Source of the DNA: Deltaproteobacteria bacterium
Lineage (GTDB): Bacteria; Desulfobacterota; Deferrisomatia; Deferrisomatales; Deferrisomataceae
Reading direction: 5' to 3'
Length of the DNA: 13,305 nt
Assembly (NCBI GenBank): GCA_013152215.1
Contig: JAADGT010000201.1
Span: 1 to 13,305 of the forward strand
Below, piece by piece: positions 4,538 to 11,868 of the stretch; positions within the stretch are counted from its first letter, which is position 1, and every line of letters begins with the position of its first letter. The notes under the pieces are model-generated. The model was not told the DNA's origin and did no database searches. It worked only from the letters and a program-made list of their open reading frames with translations. Made by a program: the position numbers and the translations under genes.

Positions 4538-6970
4538 CTACATATTCACGTGCACCGGTTCCGCCCCTGCTATGGCCTCAAACGAAAGAGTTCCTTCGAG
4601 GGAGGTCTTGCGGCGAAACGAGGTGCCCCCTACGCGCACCTCGACAGGTCGATTCGGTGGGAGGTCCACGATCACATGAAGACGTCGGTCTTCCCCCCGC
4701 GCCCTGTACTCGAACGATTCCCGAACCATCCCGTCCTTTCCGAACAGTACCACCGCTCTAGGGGTTTCCACCCCTTCCACCGCACCCCCTTCCACCAGGA
4801 CCGGCTGGAGCGGCGTTGGGTCCCCCTTTTCACCCGCCTTCAACACGATCAGGAATCGGTCCTCTTTCCTGGGATCCTCCGGCTGGATCTCGATCCGCCA
4901 CAATCCCGCATCGAACCACGGACGTTCTTGGGCTCCTTCGTCCATGTTCGCCCCGTCCAGATCCGAGTCGTCCCCATCCAGCTCCACGTAGTACCGGTAG
5001 TCCGGTCCGCCCACTTTCCTAAGTAGCGCCCTTTTCGGAAGCAGGCGGTCCACGTAGAGTTGCCCGCCTTGGTAACGGATGACGGCACGGGCATCGGTAG
5101 ACTCCATGATGCCATTTTCCCTCCGCCCCACCAGCACCCGTTCCGTTTGCGTCTCCGGCTTGGCCCAAGAGTGCAGAAGCCACTTCTTGGTGAACGTTGG
5201 GTCCGTGGCGACCACCCGGTCGTGGATCACGAGCCGTTCTTCTTTGGGCAAGAACACCAATTGGCGGGTGATCCGGGACACCTTCCCCCCCTTCCCGTTG
5301 TCGTCGTACGAAGTGTTGTTGTACGCTCCGGTCAGGTCGCTGCCCACGTACACGAAAGCGGGGTTGGAATCATCGAAGGCCGTGATCCGTCCTGCTTCGA
5401 AGTGCCTGCCTTTGTAAATATTTTTCCTCCAATCTTCCACACTTAGCACGGCGCTTCCGGTGGGCATGACCACCCGTTGCCCCCCATCGGCCACGTTTTC
5501 TTTGAAAAATCTGTTGGGTTGCACCTTCTCCCCGGGCCTCAGCACGAGAATCGAGTTCGCCGCCACCGTGCGGATGTAGTAGTTCAACCGGTGAGGAGTC
5601 GTCCACCCGCCATAAGTACCGCTCGTGATCGCCAAAGGCGCCTTCTTCGTGATCGTGAAGTGGCCCGCCTGATAGTGACCGTGGTGGGTGAAGGTGTGCC
5701 CAGCCCGGTACGACACGAACATACCGTCAGGCCCCCAGTCCGAGCGCATGAACACCTGACCGAACGACTCTCTCCCAAACACCAGCGCTCTGGGCAGCTT
5801 TCCGGACAGCACGCCCAGGTCCGGAACCTTCTCGTCAGAGGTATAGTCCAGTTCGGGCAATCCCCGCAGGAGGGGCCGCAACCACGCATAGGTCCAGTAA
5901 TAGGGACGCAAGCCCGGCAATCCGTTCAGATACGCCGAGTACAGACGAAACAGCGGGTGTCCTGTCAGGAGACTGATGGCATCGATGATCTTCTGGGTCT
6001 CTTCCCGAAGGTCGTTGCGGGGACCTGTGTCACCGAAAAGGTGGAACCGGCCGATGGGTTCCACCCCGGCGATCATCCACAGACCCACCCGGTTCGCCAC
6101 GCGTTTTGCCACCGGGTTAAGCGAAGAGCCTTCCACAGCGTTGACATGGCTCAGGCACCCCTGGATGAAGGGGAGCCCCCTGCTGTTTACCCAGTAGTTG
6201 TATCCCTCTGGCCACGCCTCGGTTAGATCCATTGCTGCCAATGCGCTAGCAAAATGCCCCTGAACCCGCGCGAGTAACTCTGCATTCTCGGGCTTCCCGT
6301 CGTCCAATGCCAAAGCCGCGGTCATACCGGCTGCCGCCAGGGGGACCCGCCCGTGCCACAGCGAGGCGGAGTCCCCGTCGAGCACCACCAGGATGTTCCG
6401 GACGCTTTCCCGGAGCCTTTCGTTGACGGCAGATCGTTGGGCGGGTGTCCAGCCGGGATAGGAGGCCACCAGGTCGTAGAACACCGCAAGCTCCGCGCCG
6501 TTTCCGGTATGCTCCGATTGGGATGGCAGCACCAAGGGCTCGCTCAAAAGCTTTTGGACCAGGCGCCGAGCTGCCTCTTCATCCCCGGTACACACCCACC
6601 GGACCGCGAAGTGCCCCATGCTTTTGCCGTTGCGAAACCGGTCGACCAGTCGGCGGAACTTCTTGTCCGTCACATATCGTCGCCGGATCTGTTCCACCTG
6701 TTCCGGTCTCAAGAGCAACCTTGGCCGTTCATCTCGTACCTGACCATCGAACCGGTGCTGTGCATACCGGGGTGAAGGCGACAACAGCGTCTCAACCTTG
6801 GGGTTCGACACTCCGACCTTCCTCATCGCTTTGATGGCGAACTGGTGGGGTGTGAGGTCGTAGGTGCGCATCGCCCACCGTACCCCATACAGCCCCGCCA
6901 GGGTGGCGACCACCCCAATTAGGGCAAAACTGTTCCAGACCCATCGAAGCACCCGTCTCAAAAGCCCCAT
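4538..6970 (-). CDS. Membrane-anchored heparinase II/III-like polysaccharide lyase
   Basis: An 810-residue protein with one N-terminal membrane segment (about residues 12-31, preceded by Arg residues), so probably an inner-membrane-anchored enzyme facing the periplasm. The N-terminal half resembles the alpha-barrel (alginate-lyase-like) domain, including EGYNYW at 255-260, where heparinase II family enzymes place a catalytic Tyr (Y257 or Y259). The second half starts near residue 400 as the beta-sheet-rich heparinase II/III domain, with a His-rich stretch at 425-437 (H430, H432, H437); the HxHxD-type element reads HGHYQ, with Gln for Asp. Such lyases cleave uronate-containing polysaccharides by beta-elimination; in synthesis loci they may trim or recycle the product. 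ATG 6970 has GAGGA 8 bases upstream and overlaps the end of the preceding glycosyltransferase by 13 bases. The actual substrate is unknown. Confidence 0.85.
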   Translation of the reverse strand: MGLLRRVLRWVWNSFALIGVVATLAGLYGVRWAMRTYDLTPHQFAIKAMRKVGVSNPKVETLLSPSPRYAQHRFDGQVRDERPRLLLRPEQVEQIRRRYVTDKKFRRLVDRFRNGKSMGHFAVRWVCTGDEEAARRLVQKLLSEPLVLPSQSEHTGNGAELAVFYDLVASYPGWTPAQRSAVNERLRESVRNILVVLDGDSASLWHGRVPLAAAGMTAALALDDGKPENAELLARVQGHFASALAAMDLTEAWPEGYNYWVNSRGLPFIQGCLSHVNAVEGSSLNPVAKRVANRVGLWMIAGVEPIGRFHLFGDTGPRNDLREETQKIIDAISLLTGHPLFRLYSAYLNGLPGLRPYYWTYAWLRPLLRGLPELDYTSDEKVPDLGVLSGKLPRALVFGRESFGQVFMRSDWGPDGMFVSYRAGHTFTHHGHYQAGHFTITKKAPLAITSGTYGGWTTPHRLNYYIRTVAANSILVLRPGEKVQPNRFFKENVADGGQRVVMPTGSAVLSVEDWRKNIYKGRHFEAGRITAFDDSNPAFVYVGSDLTGAYNNTSYDDNGKGGKVSRITRQLVFLPKEERLVIHDRVVATDPTFTKKWLLHSWAKPETQTERVLVGRRENGIMESTDARAVIRYQGGQLYVDRLLPKRALLRKVGGPDYRYYVELDGDDSDLDGANMDEGAQERPWFDAGLWRIEIQPEDPRKEDRFLIVLKAGEKGDPTPLQPVLVEGGAVEGVETPRAVVLFGKDGMVRESFEYRARGEDRRLHVIVDLPPNRPVEVRVGGTSFRRKTSLEGTLSFEAIAGAEPVHVNM

Positions 6971-8136
6971 TGCCCTCGTCCTCCCCCAGCCACCCGCTCC
7001 CACACCCCCTCGTATCCAGCCACCATGGCGGGGATGGAGAAACGCGCCTCCACGAGGTTCCTTCCGGCTCGGCCGTGGGACCGGGCCCGGTCCGGGTGGA
7101 GGGCGTATCCTGCCAGTGCCTGGCACAGGGCCTCGGTGTCCCCGGGGGGTACCAACGTGCCGGTCTCCCCCTCGGCCACCAGCTCCGGGTTGCCCCCCAC
7201 CCGAGTGGCCACCACCGGAAGGCCGGCGGCCATGGCCTCGAGGACGGTGTTCGAGATGCCCTCGTTCCGGGAGGAGAGTACGAACACGTCCAGCGTCCGG
7301 AGGATCTCCGGCACGTCCGTCCGATCCCCCAAGAAGAGAGCCCCCTCCCCACCGAGGGATTCGAGCCGCGCCCGCTCCGGGCCGTCCCCCACCACCAGGA
7401 GCCGGGCGCTGGGCACCTTCTCCCGCAGCAGGGAAAAGGCCCGAAACAGGGTGGGGTGATCCTTGATCGGGTCCAAGCGGCCCACGATCCCGGCCACGAA
7501 CGCGTCAGGGGGAATCCCCAGTTCCGACCGGATACCGTGGCCAGGACCGGGCCGGTACACCTCCGTGTCCACCCCGTTGTAGATCTGGTTCACCGGCCGG
7601 CGGACCCGGACCTCTTCCTCGAGCCAGCGCTCGATGGCCCGGGACACGCAGGTGTACTCCCGCACCCACCGGCTCAGCAGGCGCCGGATCCGCATCCGCT
7701 TGGGGCTTCGACCGTCGGGGTCGTCCATGCCCCACCCGTGCTCGCCGTGCACCACGTTCCGGATGCCGGCCAACCGCGCCGCGATGATCCCGTCCATGCC
7801 GGGCCAGTTGCGGGTGTGGACCACGTCGGGCCGGAGATTCATAAGAACCTGCCTCAACTTTAGGATGATACGAATTGAATTTCCTGGTGGTTTTCTCAGC
7901 TCTACTACGGTGGTCCCCGAGGGCAGCAACCGCTCCGAGGCCCCGGACACGGTGAGGCACACGATGGTATGGCAAAACCGCCCCGAACCATGACGCACCA
8001 CTGTGGCGATGCCCTTCTCCAGGCCACCGGTACCGAAAGAGTACAGCACGTGCACGATGTGCACGCGCCGGCTAGGAGGCTGGGAGGCTGGGAGGCCCAG
8101 ACCCCGCCCGCAGGTTCGACCCATTGCGTGCTTCAA
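6958..8136 (-). CDS. GT4 glycosyltransferase, exosortase/PEP-CTERM-associated type (TIGR03088-like)
   Basis: A 392-residue GT-B retaining glycosyltransferase of family GT4, adding a sugar from a nucleotide donor to a lipid-linked glycan at the cytoplasmic membrane face. Visible features are the Gly-rich acceptor loop SFGTGGLEKG (33-42), HTRN and HGEHGW (107-135), IYNGVD (185-190), VGDGP (249-253), and the E-x7-E donor motif at E292 and E300. The HTRN/HGEHGW pattern is what I recall for the sugar transferase associated with the exosortase A system. The start is doubtful: TTG 8136 has AAGGGG 6 bases upstream and follows the previous stop by 3 bases; ATG 8124 is a standard codon but lacks a clear ribosome site. 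With either, residues about 12-22 are encoded by octamer repeats, absent from typical homologues. It overlaps the heparinase-like gene. Confidence 0.92.
   Translation of the reverse strand: MKHAMGRTCGRGLGLPASQPPSRRVHIVHVLYSFGTGGLEKGIATVVRHGSGRFCHTIVCLTVSGASERLLPSGTTVVELRKPPGNSIRIILKLRQVLMNLRPDVVHTRNWPGMDGIIAARLAGIRNVVHGEHGWGMDDPDGRSPKRMRIRRLLSRWVREYTCVSRAIERWLEEEVRVRRPVNQIYNGVDTEVYRPGPGHGIRSELGIPPDAFVAGIVGRLDPIKDHPTLFRAFSLLREKVPSARLLVVGDGPERARLESLGGEGALFLGDRTDVPEILRTLDVFVLSSRNEGISNTVLEAMAAGLPVVATRVGGNPELVAEGETGTLVPPGDTEALCQALAGYALHPDRARSHGRAGRNLVEARFSIPAMVAGYEGVWERVAGGGRGQWGF
8072..8095 (+). repeat. Octamer tandem repeat, CTRGRARG family, 3 units
   Basis: Three units, CTAGGAGG then CTGGGAGG twice, start at 8072, 8080 and 8088. 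The array lies inside the 5' end of the glycosyltransferase frame. It is inverted relative to the array at 8533-8564 on the other side of the four-helix-bundle gene. Confidence 0.9.
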
Positions 8137-8139
8137 ACC

Positions 8140-8517
8140 CTACCCCTTCCGGCTCTCAGCCGCGCCCACCGCCTCGTAGAACCGCCAAAGGCGTTTTCCC
8201 AGGGTCTCACAGGACGAGGCCAAGGTGGCGTGGACTTCAGGCTCCAGGAACCCCAAGCGGCTCGCGAAATGAAGGAGATACTTTGTTTCCGCCAGAGACC
8301 CGAGCGCGATGTTCACGAAATGCCGCAGTTCCCGATCGCCTCTCCGCGAGTACCCCTCCACGAGGTTCGTGGGCACAGAAAGCGCGGCCCGCCGAAGCTG
8401 GGCCGTCAGGCCGTAGATCTCCTCCCTGGGGAACTCCCGGGTTGCCTCGTACACATCCATGGCGAGATTATCGGCCAGTCGCCAGACGTCCAGGTTGCAC
8501 CAGCGGTCTTCCCCCAT
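8140..8517 (-). CDS. Four-helix-bundle protein (TIGR02436 / 23S rRNA intervening-sequence protein family)
   Basis: A 125-residue protein with the clear signature of the S23/IVS four-helix-bundle family: LDVWRLAD (9-16), YEATREFPREEIYGL (23-37), QLRRAALSVPTNLVEGYSR (40-58) and ALGSLAETKYLL (71-82). The family is known from insertions in 23S rRNA genes and as stand-alone genes scattered through genomes; the related Avd protein works in diversity-generating retroelements. No molecular role is established for the stand-alone forms. ATG 8517 is preceded by GGAGG with a 7-base spacer; an ATG at 8535 would add six residues and start inside repeat sequence. The gene sits between amidotransferase and glycosyltransferase genes and is flanked by inverted octamer arrays, suggesting an inserted cassette. 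I see no reverse transcriptase or 23S sequence here. Confidence 0.9.
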   Translation of the reverse strand: MGEDRWCNLDVWRLADNLAMDVYEATREFPREEIYGLTAQLRRAALSVPTNLVEGYSRRGDRELRHFVNIALGSLAETKYLLHFASRLGFLEPEVHATLASSCETLGKRLWRFYEAVGAAESRKG

Positions 8518-8532
8518 GGGTCTGCCTCCCCG

Positions 8533-8564
8533 CATCCCAGCTTCCTAGCCTCCCAGCTTCCCAA
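8533..8564 (-). repeat. Octamer tandem repeat, CTRGRARG family, 4 units
   Basis: On the minus strand the units TTGGGAAG, CTGGGAGG, CTAGGAAG and CTGGGATG follow without gaps. The array overlaps the 3' end of the amidotransferase gene: its last residues and its TAG stop (8547-8545) are repeat-encoded. It is inverted with respect to the array at 8072-8095. Confidence 0.9.
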
Positions 8565-10572
8565 CAAACCTCCCATGCCACAGGTTCAGCATCATCACGA
8601 TCCACAGCTCGGTGGCGTAGTTGCGTAACCCGTTTTGGTGCTCCTTCCAGATCCGCTCCAGTCGCTCCGGCCGGAAGTACAGGCGGCTTGCCTCGCCGTC
8701 CAGGATCAGGCCCCGGGCGTAGTCCTTGAGCTCGCCCCGCAGCCACTCCAGGATCGGCACGCCGAACCCCATCTTCTTGCGGTACAGGATGTCGTCGGGC
8801 AGGTGGCGCTTGAGGGCCTTCTTGAAGATGTGCTTCCCGTCGCGGCCCACTAGCTTCATCCGGGAGGGAATCCGGGCCACATACTCCATGAACTCGTGGT
8901 CCAGGATCGGGCAGCGAACCTCCAGCGACACCGCCATGCTGGCCCGGTCCACCTTGGTCAGGATGTCGCCGCACAGGTAGGTCTGGATGTCCAGGTACTG
9001 GATCCGCGAGAGGTGGTCCTCCGCAGGGGCCCGGCGGTAGACGTCGTAGAACAGGTCCCGGGTCTCGTACCCTCCCAGCGCCTCCAGCACCTCCGGCTTG
9101 AGCAGCGCGCGTTTTGCATCCTCGTAGAACGCGCACACCGAGAAGAAGTACGCGTCCTCCGGGTCGCGGGCCACGTTCGAGATGAAGGCCTTGCCCCGAA
9201 AGATCTGCGGTAGGTAGTCCGCCTTGGGGTAGAGCTTTCCCATGCCGCCGAACACGGGCCTCCGCAGAGGCCGGGGCACCATATTGCGCACCAGGTTCTC
9301 CCGGGCGTCCATGTAGTAGCGCCGGTACCCGGCGAAGTTCTCGTCCCCACCGTCGCCCGAGAGAGAGACCGTGACGTTCTGCCGGGCGGTGTGCGACACG
9401 TAGTACGTCGGCACGGCCGAGGAGTCGGCAAAGGGCTCGTCGTAGTGCCAGGCCAGCTCCTCGATGACCGGGATGGCCTCGGGGGTCACGTGGAACTCGT
9501 GGTGGTCGGTGCGAAACAGCTCCGCCACCCGGCGTGCGTACTCGGCCTCGTTGTACTTGGCCACGCTGAACGAGATGGAGTTCGTGAGCACGGGGCGGCC
9601 GTCGGACGCCTGTGCCATCAGGGCCACCACGGCCGAGGAGTCCACCCCTCCCGAAAGAAACGCCCCGAGCGGCACGTCGCTGATCATCCGAAGCCGGGTG
9701 GCCTCGTCCAAGATCCCCAGGAGCTCCTCCATCATCCGCTCCTCGGGCAGGTCGTGACAGGGGGCAAACGCGAGGTCCCAGTACCGCCGGACCTCGAACG
9801 TGTCGGCCGTGACCAGCGCGTAGTGGGCCGGAGGGAGCTTTCGGATCGAGCGAAAGATGCTCTTGGGCGAGGGAACGTAGAGGAGAGAGAGGTAGTCCGA
9901 CAGCGCGGTCAGGTCCACATTCCGATCCACTGCCGGGGCCTCCAGGATCGCCTTGATCTCCGACCCGAAGACGAGCCGCTCGTCGTCCACCAGATAATAG
10001 AGCGGTTTCTTGCCGACCCGGTCCCGGACGAGCCACAGCACCTGCTTTCGCTCGTCCCACAGGGCGATCGCGAACATCCCCCGGAACCGCTGCACCGCGT
10101 CTTCGCCCCACTCCTCCCAGGCGTGCACGATGGTCTCGGTGTCGGAGTGGGTGCGGAACCGGTGGCCCTTGGCCTCCAGATCCTTCTTCAAGGACTGGAA
10201 GTTGTAGATCTCGCCGTTGAACGCCACCCACACCGTCCCGTCCTCGTTGGACAGGGGTTGCTGCCCGGAGGACAGATCGATGATGGACAGCCGCCGGTGC
10301 CCCAGGCCCACGTGGCCGTTGCCGGTGGTTGATCGTATATCGTTAGGATGTTGGGACGTGAGGACGTTAGGACGTTGGGACGGCCCACGCCCGTCCAGCC
10401 TCCCAGCCTGTTTTTCCCACGTCCCCGCGTCCCAACGTCCCAACGTCCCAACGTTGACGAAATACCCCTCCTCGTCTGGCCCCCGGTGGATCAAGGTCCG
10501 GGTCATCCGGACCAGCACGTCGGGGTCGACGGGCGAGCCGTTGCGATAGAACAGACCGGCAATGCCGCACAT
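8545..10572 (-). CDS. Asparagine synthase (glutamine-hydrolysing)-like amidotransferase, exosortase-associated type, with in-frame repeat insertion
   Basis: A 675-residue class II glutamine amidotransferase fused to an asparagine-synthetase domain; it hydrolyses glutamine and uses the ammonia with ATP to amidate a carboxylate. Cys2 is the glutaminase nucleophile, with HRGPD (29-33), LGHRRLSIID (90-99) and NGEIYNF (119-125) following. The ATP pyrophosphatase loop SGGVDSS is at 307-313, with SLSGDGGDENFAGYRRY downstream. The last two-thirds resemble amidotransferase 1 of the exosortase A system (TIGR03108-like), so a sugar or glycan carboxylate is a likelier substrate than aspartate. Residues 41-84 have no family counterpart and are encoded by short repeats; without them the length is about 631, near normal. 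ATG 10572 has GGAG 5 bases upstream. The stop codon lies in an octamer array. Confidence 0.93.
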   Translation of the reverse strand: MCGIAGLFYRNGSPVDPDVLVRMTRTLIHRGPDEEGYFVNVGTLGRWDAGTWEKQAGRLDGRGPSQRPNVLTSQHPNDIRSTTGNGHVGLGHRRLSIIDLSSGQQPLSNEDGTVWVAFNGEIYNFQSLKKDLEAKGHRFRTHSDTETIVHAWEEWGEDAVQRFRGMFAIALWDERKQVLWLVRDRVGKKPLYYLVDDERLVFGSEIKAILEAPAVDRNVDLTALSDYLSLLYVPSPKSIFRSIRKLPPAHYALVTADTFEVRRYWDLAFAPCHDLPEERMMEELLGILDEATRLRMISDVPLGAFLSGGVDSSAVVALMAQASDGRPVLTNSISFSVAKYNEAEYARRVAELFRTDHHEFHVTPEAIPVIEELAWHYDEPFADSSAVPTYYVSHTARQNVTVSLSGDGGDENFAGYRRYYMDARENLVRNMVPRPLRRPVFGGMGKLYPKADYLPQIFRGKAFISNVARDPEDAYFFSVCAFYEDAKRALLKPEVLEALGGYETRDLFYDVYRRAPAEDHLSRIQYLDIQTYLCGDILTKVDRASMAVSLEVRCPILDHEFMEYVARIPSRMKLVGRDGKHIFKKALKRHLPDDILYRKKMGFGVPILEWLRGELKDYARGLILDGEASRLYFRPERLERIWKEHQNGLRNYATELWIVMMLNLWHGRFVGKLGG
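10321..10453. repeat. Repeat insertion inside the amidotransferase gene, inverted CGTCCCAA arrays
   Basis: Two arrays of an 8-base unit (CGTCCCAA and variants) face each other. The left one, 10341-10383, carries the reverse-complement orientation, the right one, 10415-10453, the forward. They pair imperfectly over about 39 bases around a roughly 30-base centre that holds two CTRGRARG-type octamers (10391-10406) and a run of five T. The segment is about 132 bases, a multiple of three, with no stop in the coding frame. Confidence 0.85.
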
Positions 10573-10590
10573 GGAATCTCCGTTTTAAGG

Positions 10591-10643
10591 CTGGGAAGCT
10601 AGGAGGCTGAAAACCGAAAACCAGAAACCAAAAGCCAAAAACC
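10591..10643 (+). repeat. Octamers (CTRGRARG) followed by CCRAAAA heptamers
   Basis: CTGGGAAG and CTAGGAGG at 10591-10606 are followed by CCGAAAA, CCAGAAA, CCAAAAG and CCAAAAA at 10614-10641. The array begins 18 bases upstream of the amidotransferase start codon. Confidence 0.85.
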
Positions 10644-10650
10644 GCCCTTT

Positions 10651-10855
10651 TGCCACAGATGAACACAGATCGACACAGATATGGCCCGCCACGCGGGCCG
10701 CTGGAAGGCGGAACGGCCGTTCGTCGCAGGTGGCTTGTCGTGGGTCGTGCCGTCCCAACGTCCTAACGATTCACCATTCACGATTCACGATTCACGGCCT
10801 TTCCCACGATTCACGCCCTTCGCCCAATCCGTGATAATCCGTGTGCATCTGTGGC
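10651..10855. repeat. Element bounded by ~30-bp imperfect inverted repeats (CACAGAT type)
   Basis: The left end (10651-10680) is three 10-base units ending in CACAGAT. The right end (10826-10855), read on the minus strand, matches it at about 23 of 30 positions. The interior contains a perfect 7-bp hairpin (GGCCCGC 10683-10689 with GCGGGCC 10693-10699) and two more short-repeat families. The inverted ends resemble a small non-autonomous element, but I see no obvious target-site duplication and no transposase. Confidence 0.65.
10751..10815 (+). repeat. CGTCCYAA octamers and ATTCACG heptamers
   Basis: CGTCCCAA and CGTCCTAA at 10751-10766 match the arrays inside the amidotransferase gene. ATTCACC then ATTCACG three times (10769-10796) and once more at 10809-10815 are the reverse complement of the CGTGAAT words at 309-329. 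Confidence 0.85.
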
Positions 10856-10915
10856 GAACGTTACGTAAGGCCAGATGTCGCGCGAAACTGGGCAGCGGAC
10901 AGCAAAAGCTCTCGC

Positions 10916-11860
10916 TTAAGACGTTCGGAGCGGTTCGGGCTTCGGATTCAACAGATGCGCGGCATAGATCACGAACCCGTCAAGGAACTTCGCCACCGCG
11001 AGCACCAGTGCCAACGAGAGCAGCAGGTCGACCCCCAGACTCCCCGTCGGGTGAACGAAAAGGTACATATGGAGCAGATAAATCTCCAGCAAGCACCCCG
11101 CAAACGGGAGTGTGGTGTTCTGGACCCAACGGGGTGCATGAAACCCGTGCCACCAAGCGACCGCAACCAAAAATATTCCGAGGAGCAGAGGAAAGTTCAG
11201 CACCTTGACCCCGGTCCCGTTCAGGACCGCGGCGGCCCCTGCGAGCACCAGGAACCCAATCCCCCCCCTCCTCCCGATAGGCATCCCCCATTGGCCGGCA
11301 TATGTCCCTACGACAAACCCGCAGGTCGTGAGCCAAAGTGCGTGCCCATAAGGAAAGAGCCATTCCAGCGCCCACGCCGTAGCACACCAGCCCACCGTGA
11401 CCCAGGTGGCCCGACGTCGGTCCGTGGAGAGCACCCGGGCGAGCCAGGGGTACACCGTGTAAAACACCAACAGGAGGGTAAGAAACCACATCCCCCGGCC
11501 AAACGGGCTCGGGTTTGGAAGGTAAAGCCAACTCAGCCAACCTTGGAGCCCAACAGCGCAAACGAGCGACTCCCACGACCATATGCCCTCACGCCCCTGC
11601 ATCAGAAACAGCCCCAGAAGCACGGCGTCCACCGCCAGAAGACGCACACCGAGGCGTTGAGCCTTCCGGAGCCAATACGCTTTCCGATCGAAGCCCACCC
11701 CATAGGCCCGATACGTGAAATAGGCGGAGCCGTAAGCAAAGATCAGAAGCGAGACCGCCGTGGGCGCCCACACGATCGGAAAGCGTGGCTCCAGGAAATG
11801 GGCGCTCGCCACTTCCAAGATCGCGAGCACCTTCAACACGTCAAACCCTCGGTCCCTCAT
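10916..11860 (-). CDS. Integral membrane acyltransferase (acyltransferase 3-like)
   Basis: A 314-residue, strongly hydrophobic protein with roughly eight to ten membrane segments. The N-terminus, FDVLKVLAILEVASAHF, resembles the first helix of acyltransferase 3 / OafA-type enzymes, which carry a conserved His (here H21) and transfer acetyl or other acyl groups to sugars across the cytoplasmic membrane. A central WFLTLLLVFYTVYPWLARV segment also fits that family. The start is ATG 11860, 8 bases after the glycosyltransferase stop, with only a weak ribosome site (GAAGAG); translational coupling is likely. Longer in-frame extensions overlap the upstream gene and are rejected. In this locus it probably decorates the polysaccharide. 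The family call rests on membrane pattern and the N-terminal motif, so it is less firm than its neighbours. Confidence 0.75.
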   Translation of the reverse strand: MRDRGFDVLKVLAILEVASAHFLEPRFPIVWAPTAVSLLIFAYGSAYFTYRAYGVGFDRKAYWLRKAQRLGVRLLAVDAVLLGLFLMQGREGIWSWESLVCAVGLQGWLSWLYLPNPSPFGRGMWFLTLLLVFYTVYPWLARVLSTDRRRATWVTVGWCATAWALEWLFPYGHALWLTTCGFVVGTYAGQWGMPIGRRGGIGFLVLAGAAAVLNGTGVKVLNFPLLLGIFLVAVAWWHGFHAPRWVQNTTLPFAGCLLEIYLLHMYLFVHPTGSLGVDLLLSLALVLAVAKFLDGFVIYAAHLLNPKPEPLRTS

Positions 11861-11868
11861 CCCGCTCT

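Larger units (their letters stand above)
10573..10915. other. Gene-free 343-base spacer filled with repeat words
   Basis: I find no credible gene here. From left to right it holds octamers (10591-10606), CCRAAAA-type heptamers (10614-10643), a 10-base-period array (10651-10680), a 7-bp GC hairpin (10683-10699), CGTCCCAA-type words (10751-10768), ATTCACG heptamers (10769-10815), and an inverted copy of the 10-base array (10826-10855). The last 60 bases before the acyltransferase stop show no repeat. No confident promoter for the amidotransferase gene was found. Confidence 0.8.

Noticed and set aside
8140..8517. Intervening sequence within a 23S rRNA gene or an Avd gene of a diversity-generating retroelement
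   Set aside because: No rRNA sequence, reverse transcriptase or template/variable repeat pair is visible around it; it is a stand-alone family member.
8468..10231. 587-residue minus-strand open frame overlapping the amidotransferase gene
   Set aside because: Different phase from a protein with intact catalytic motifs, and Arg/Gly/Pro-rich.
10681..11208. 175-residue plus-strand open frame starting in the repeat spacer
   Set aside because: It reads through repeat words and the antisense of the acyltransferase gene, with no domain pattern or ribosome site.
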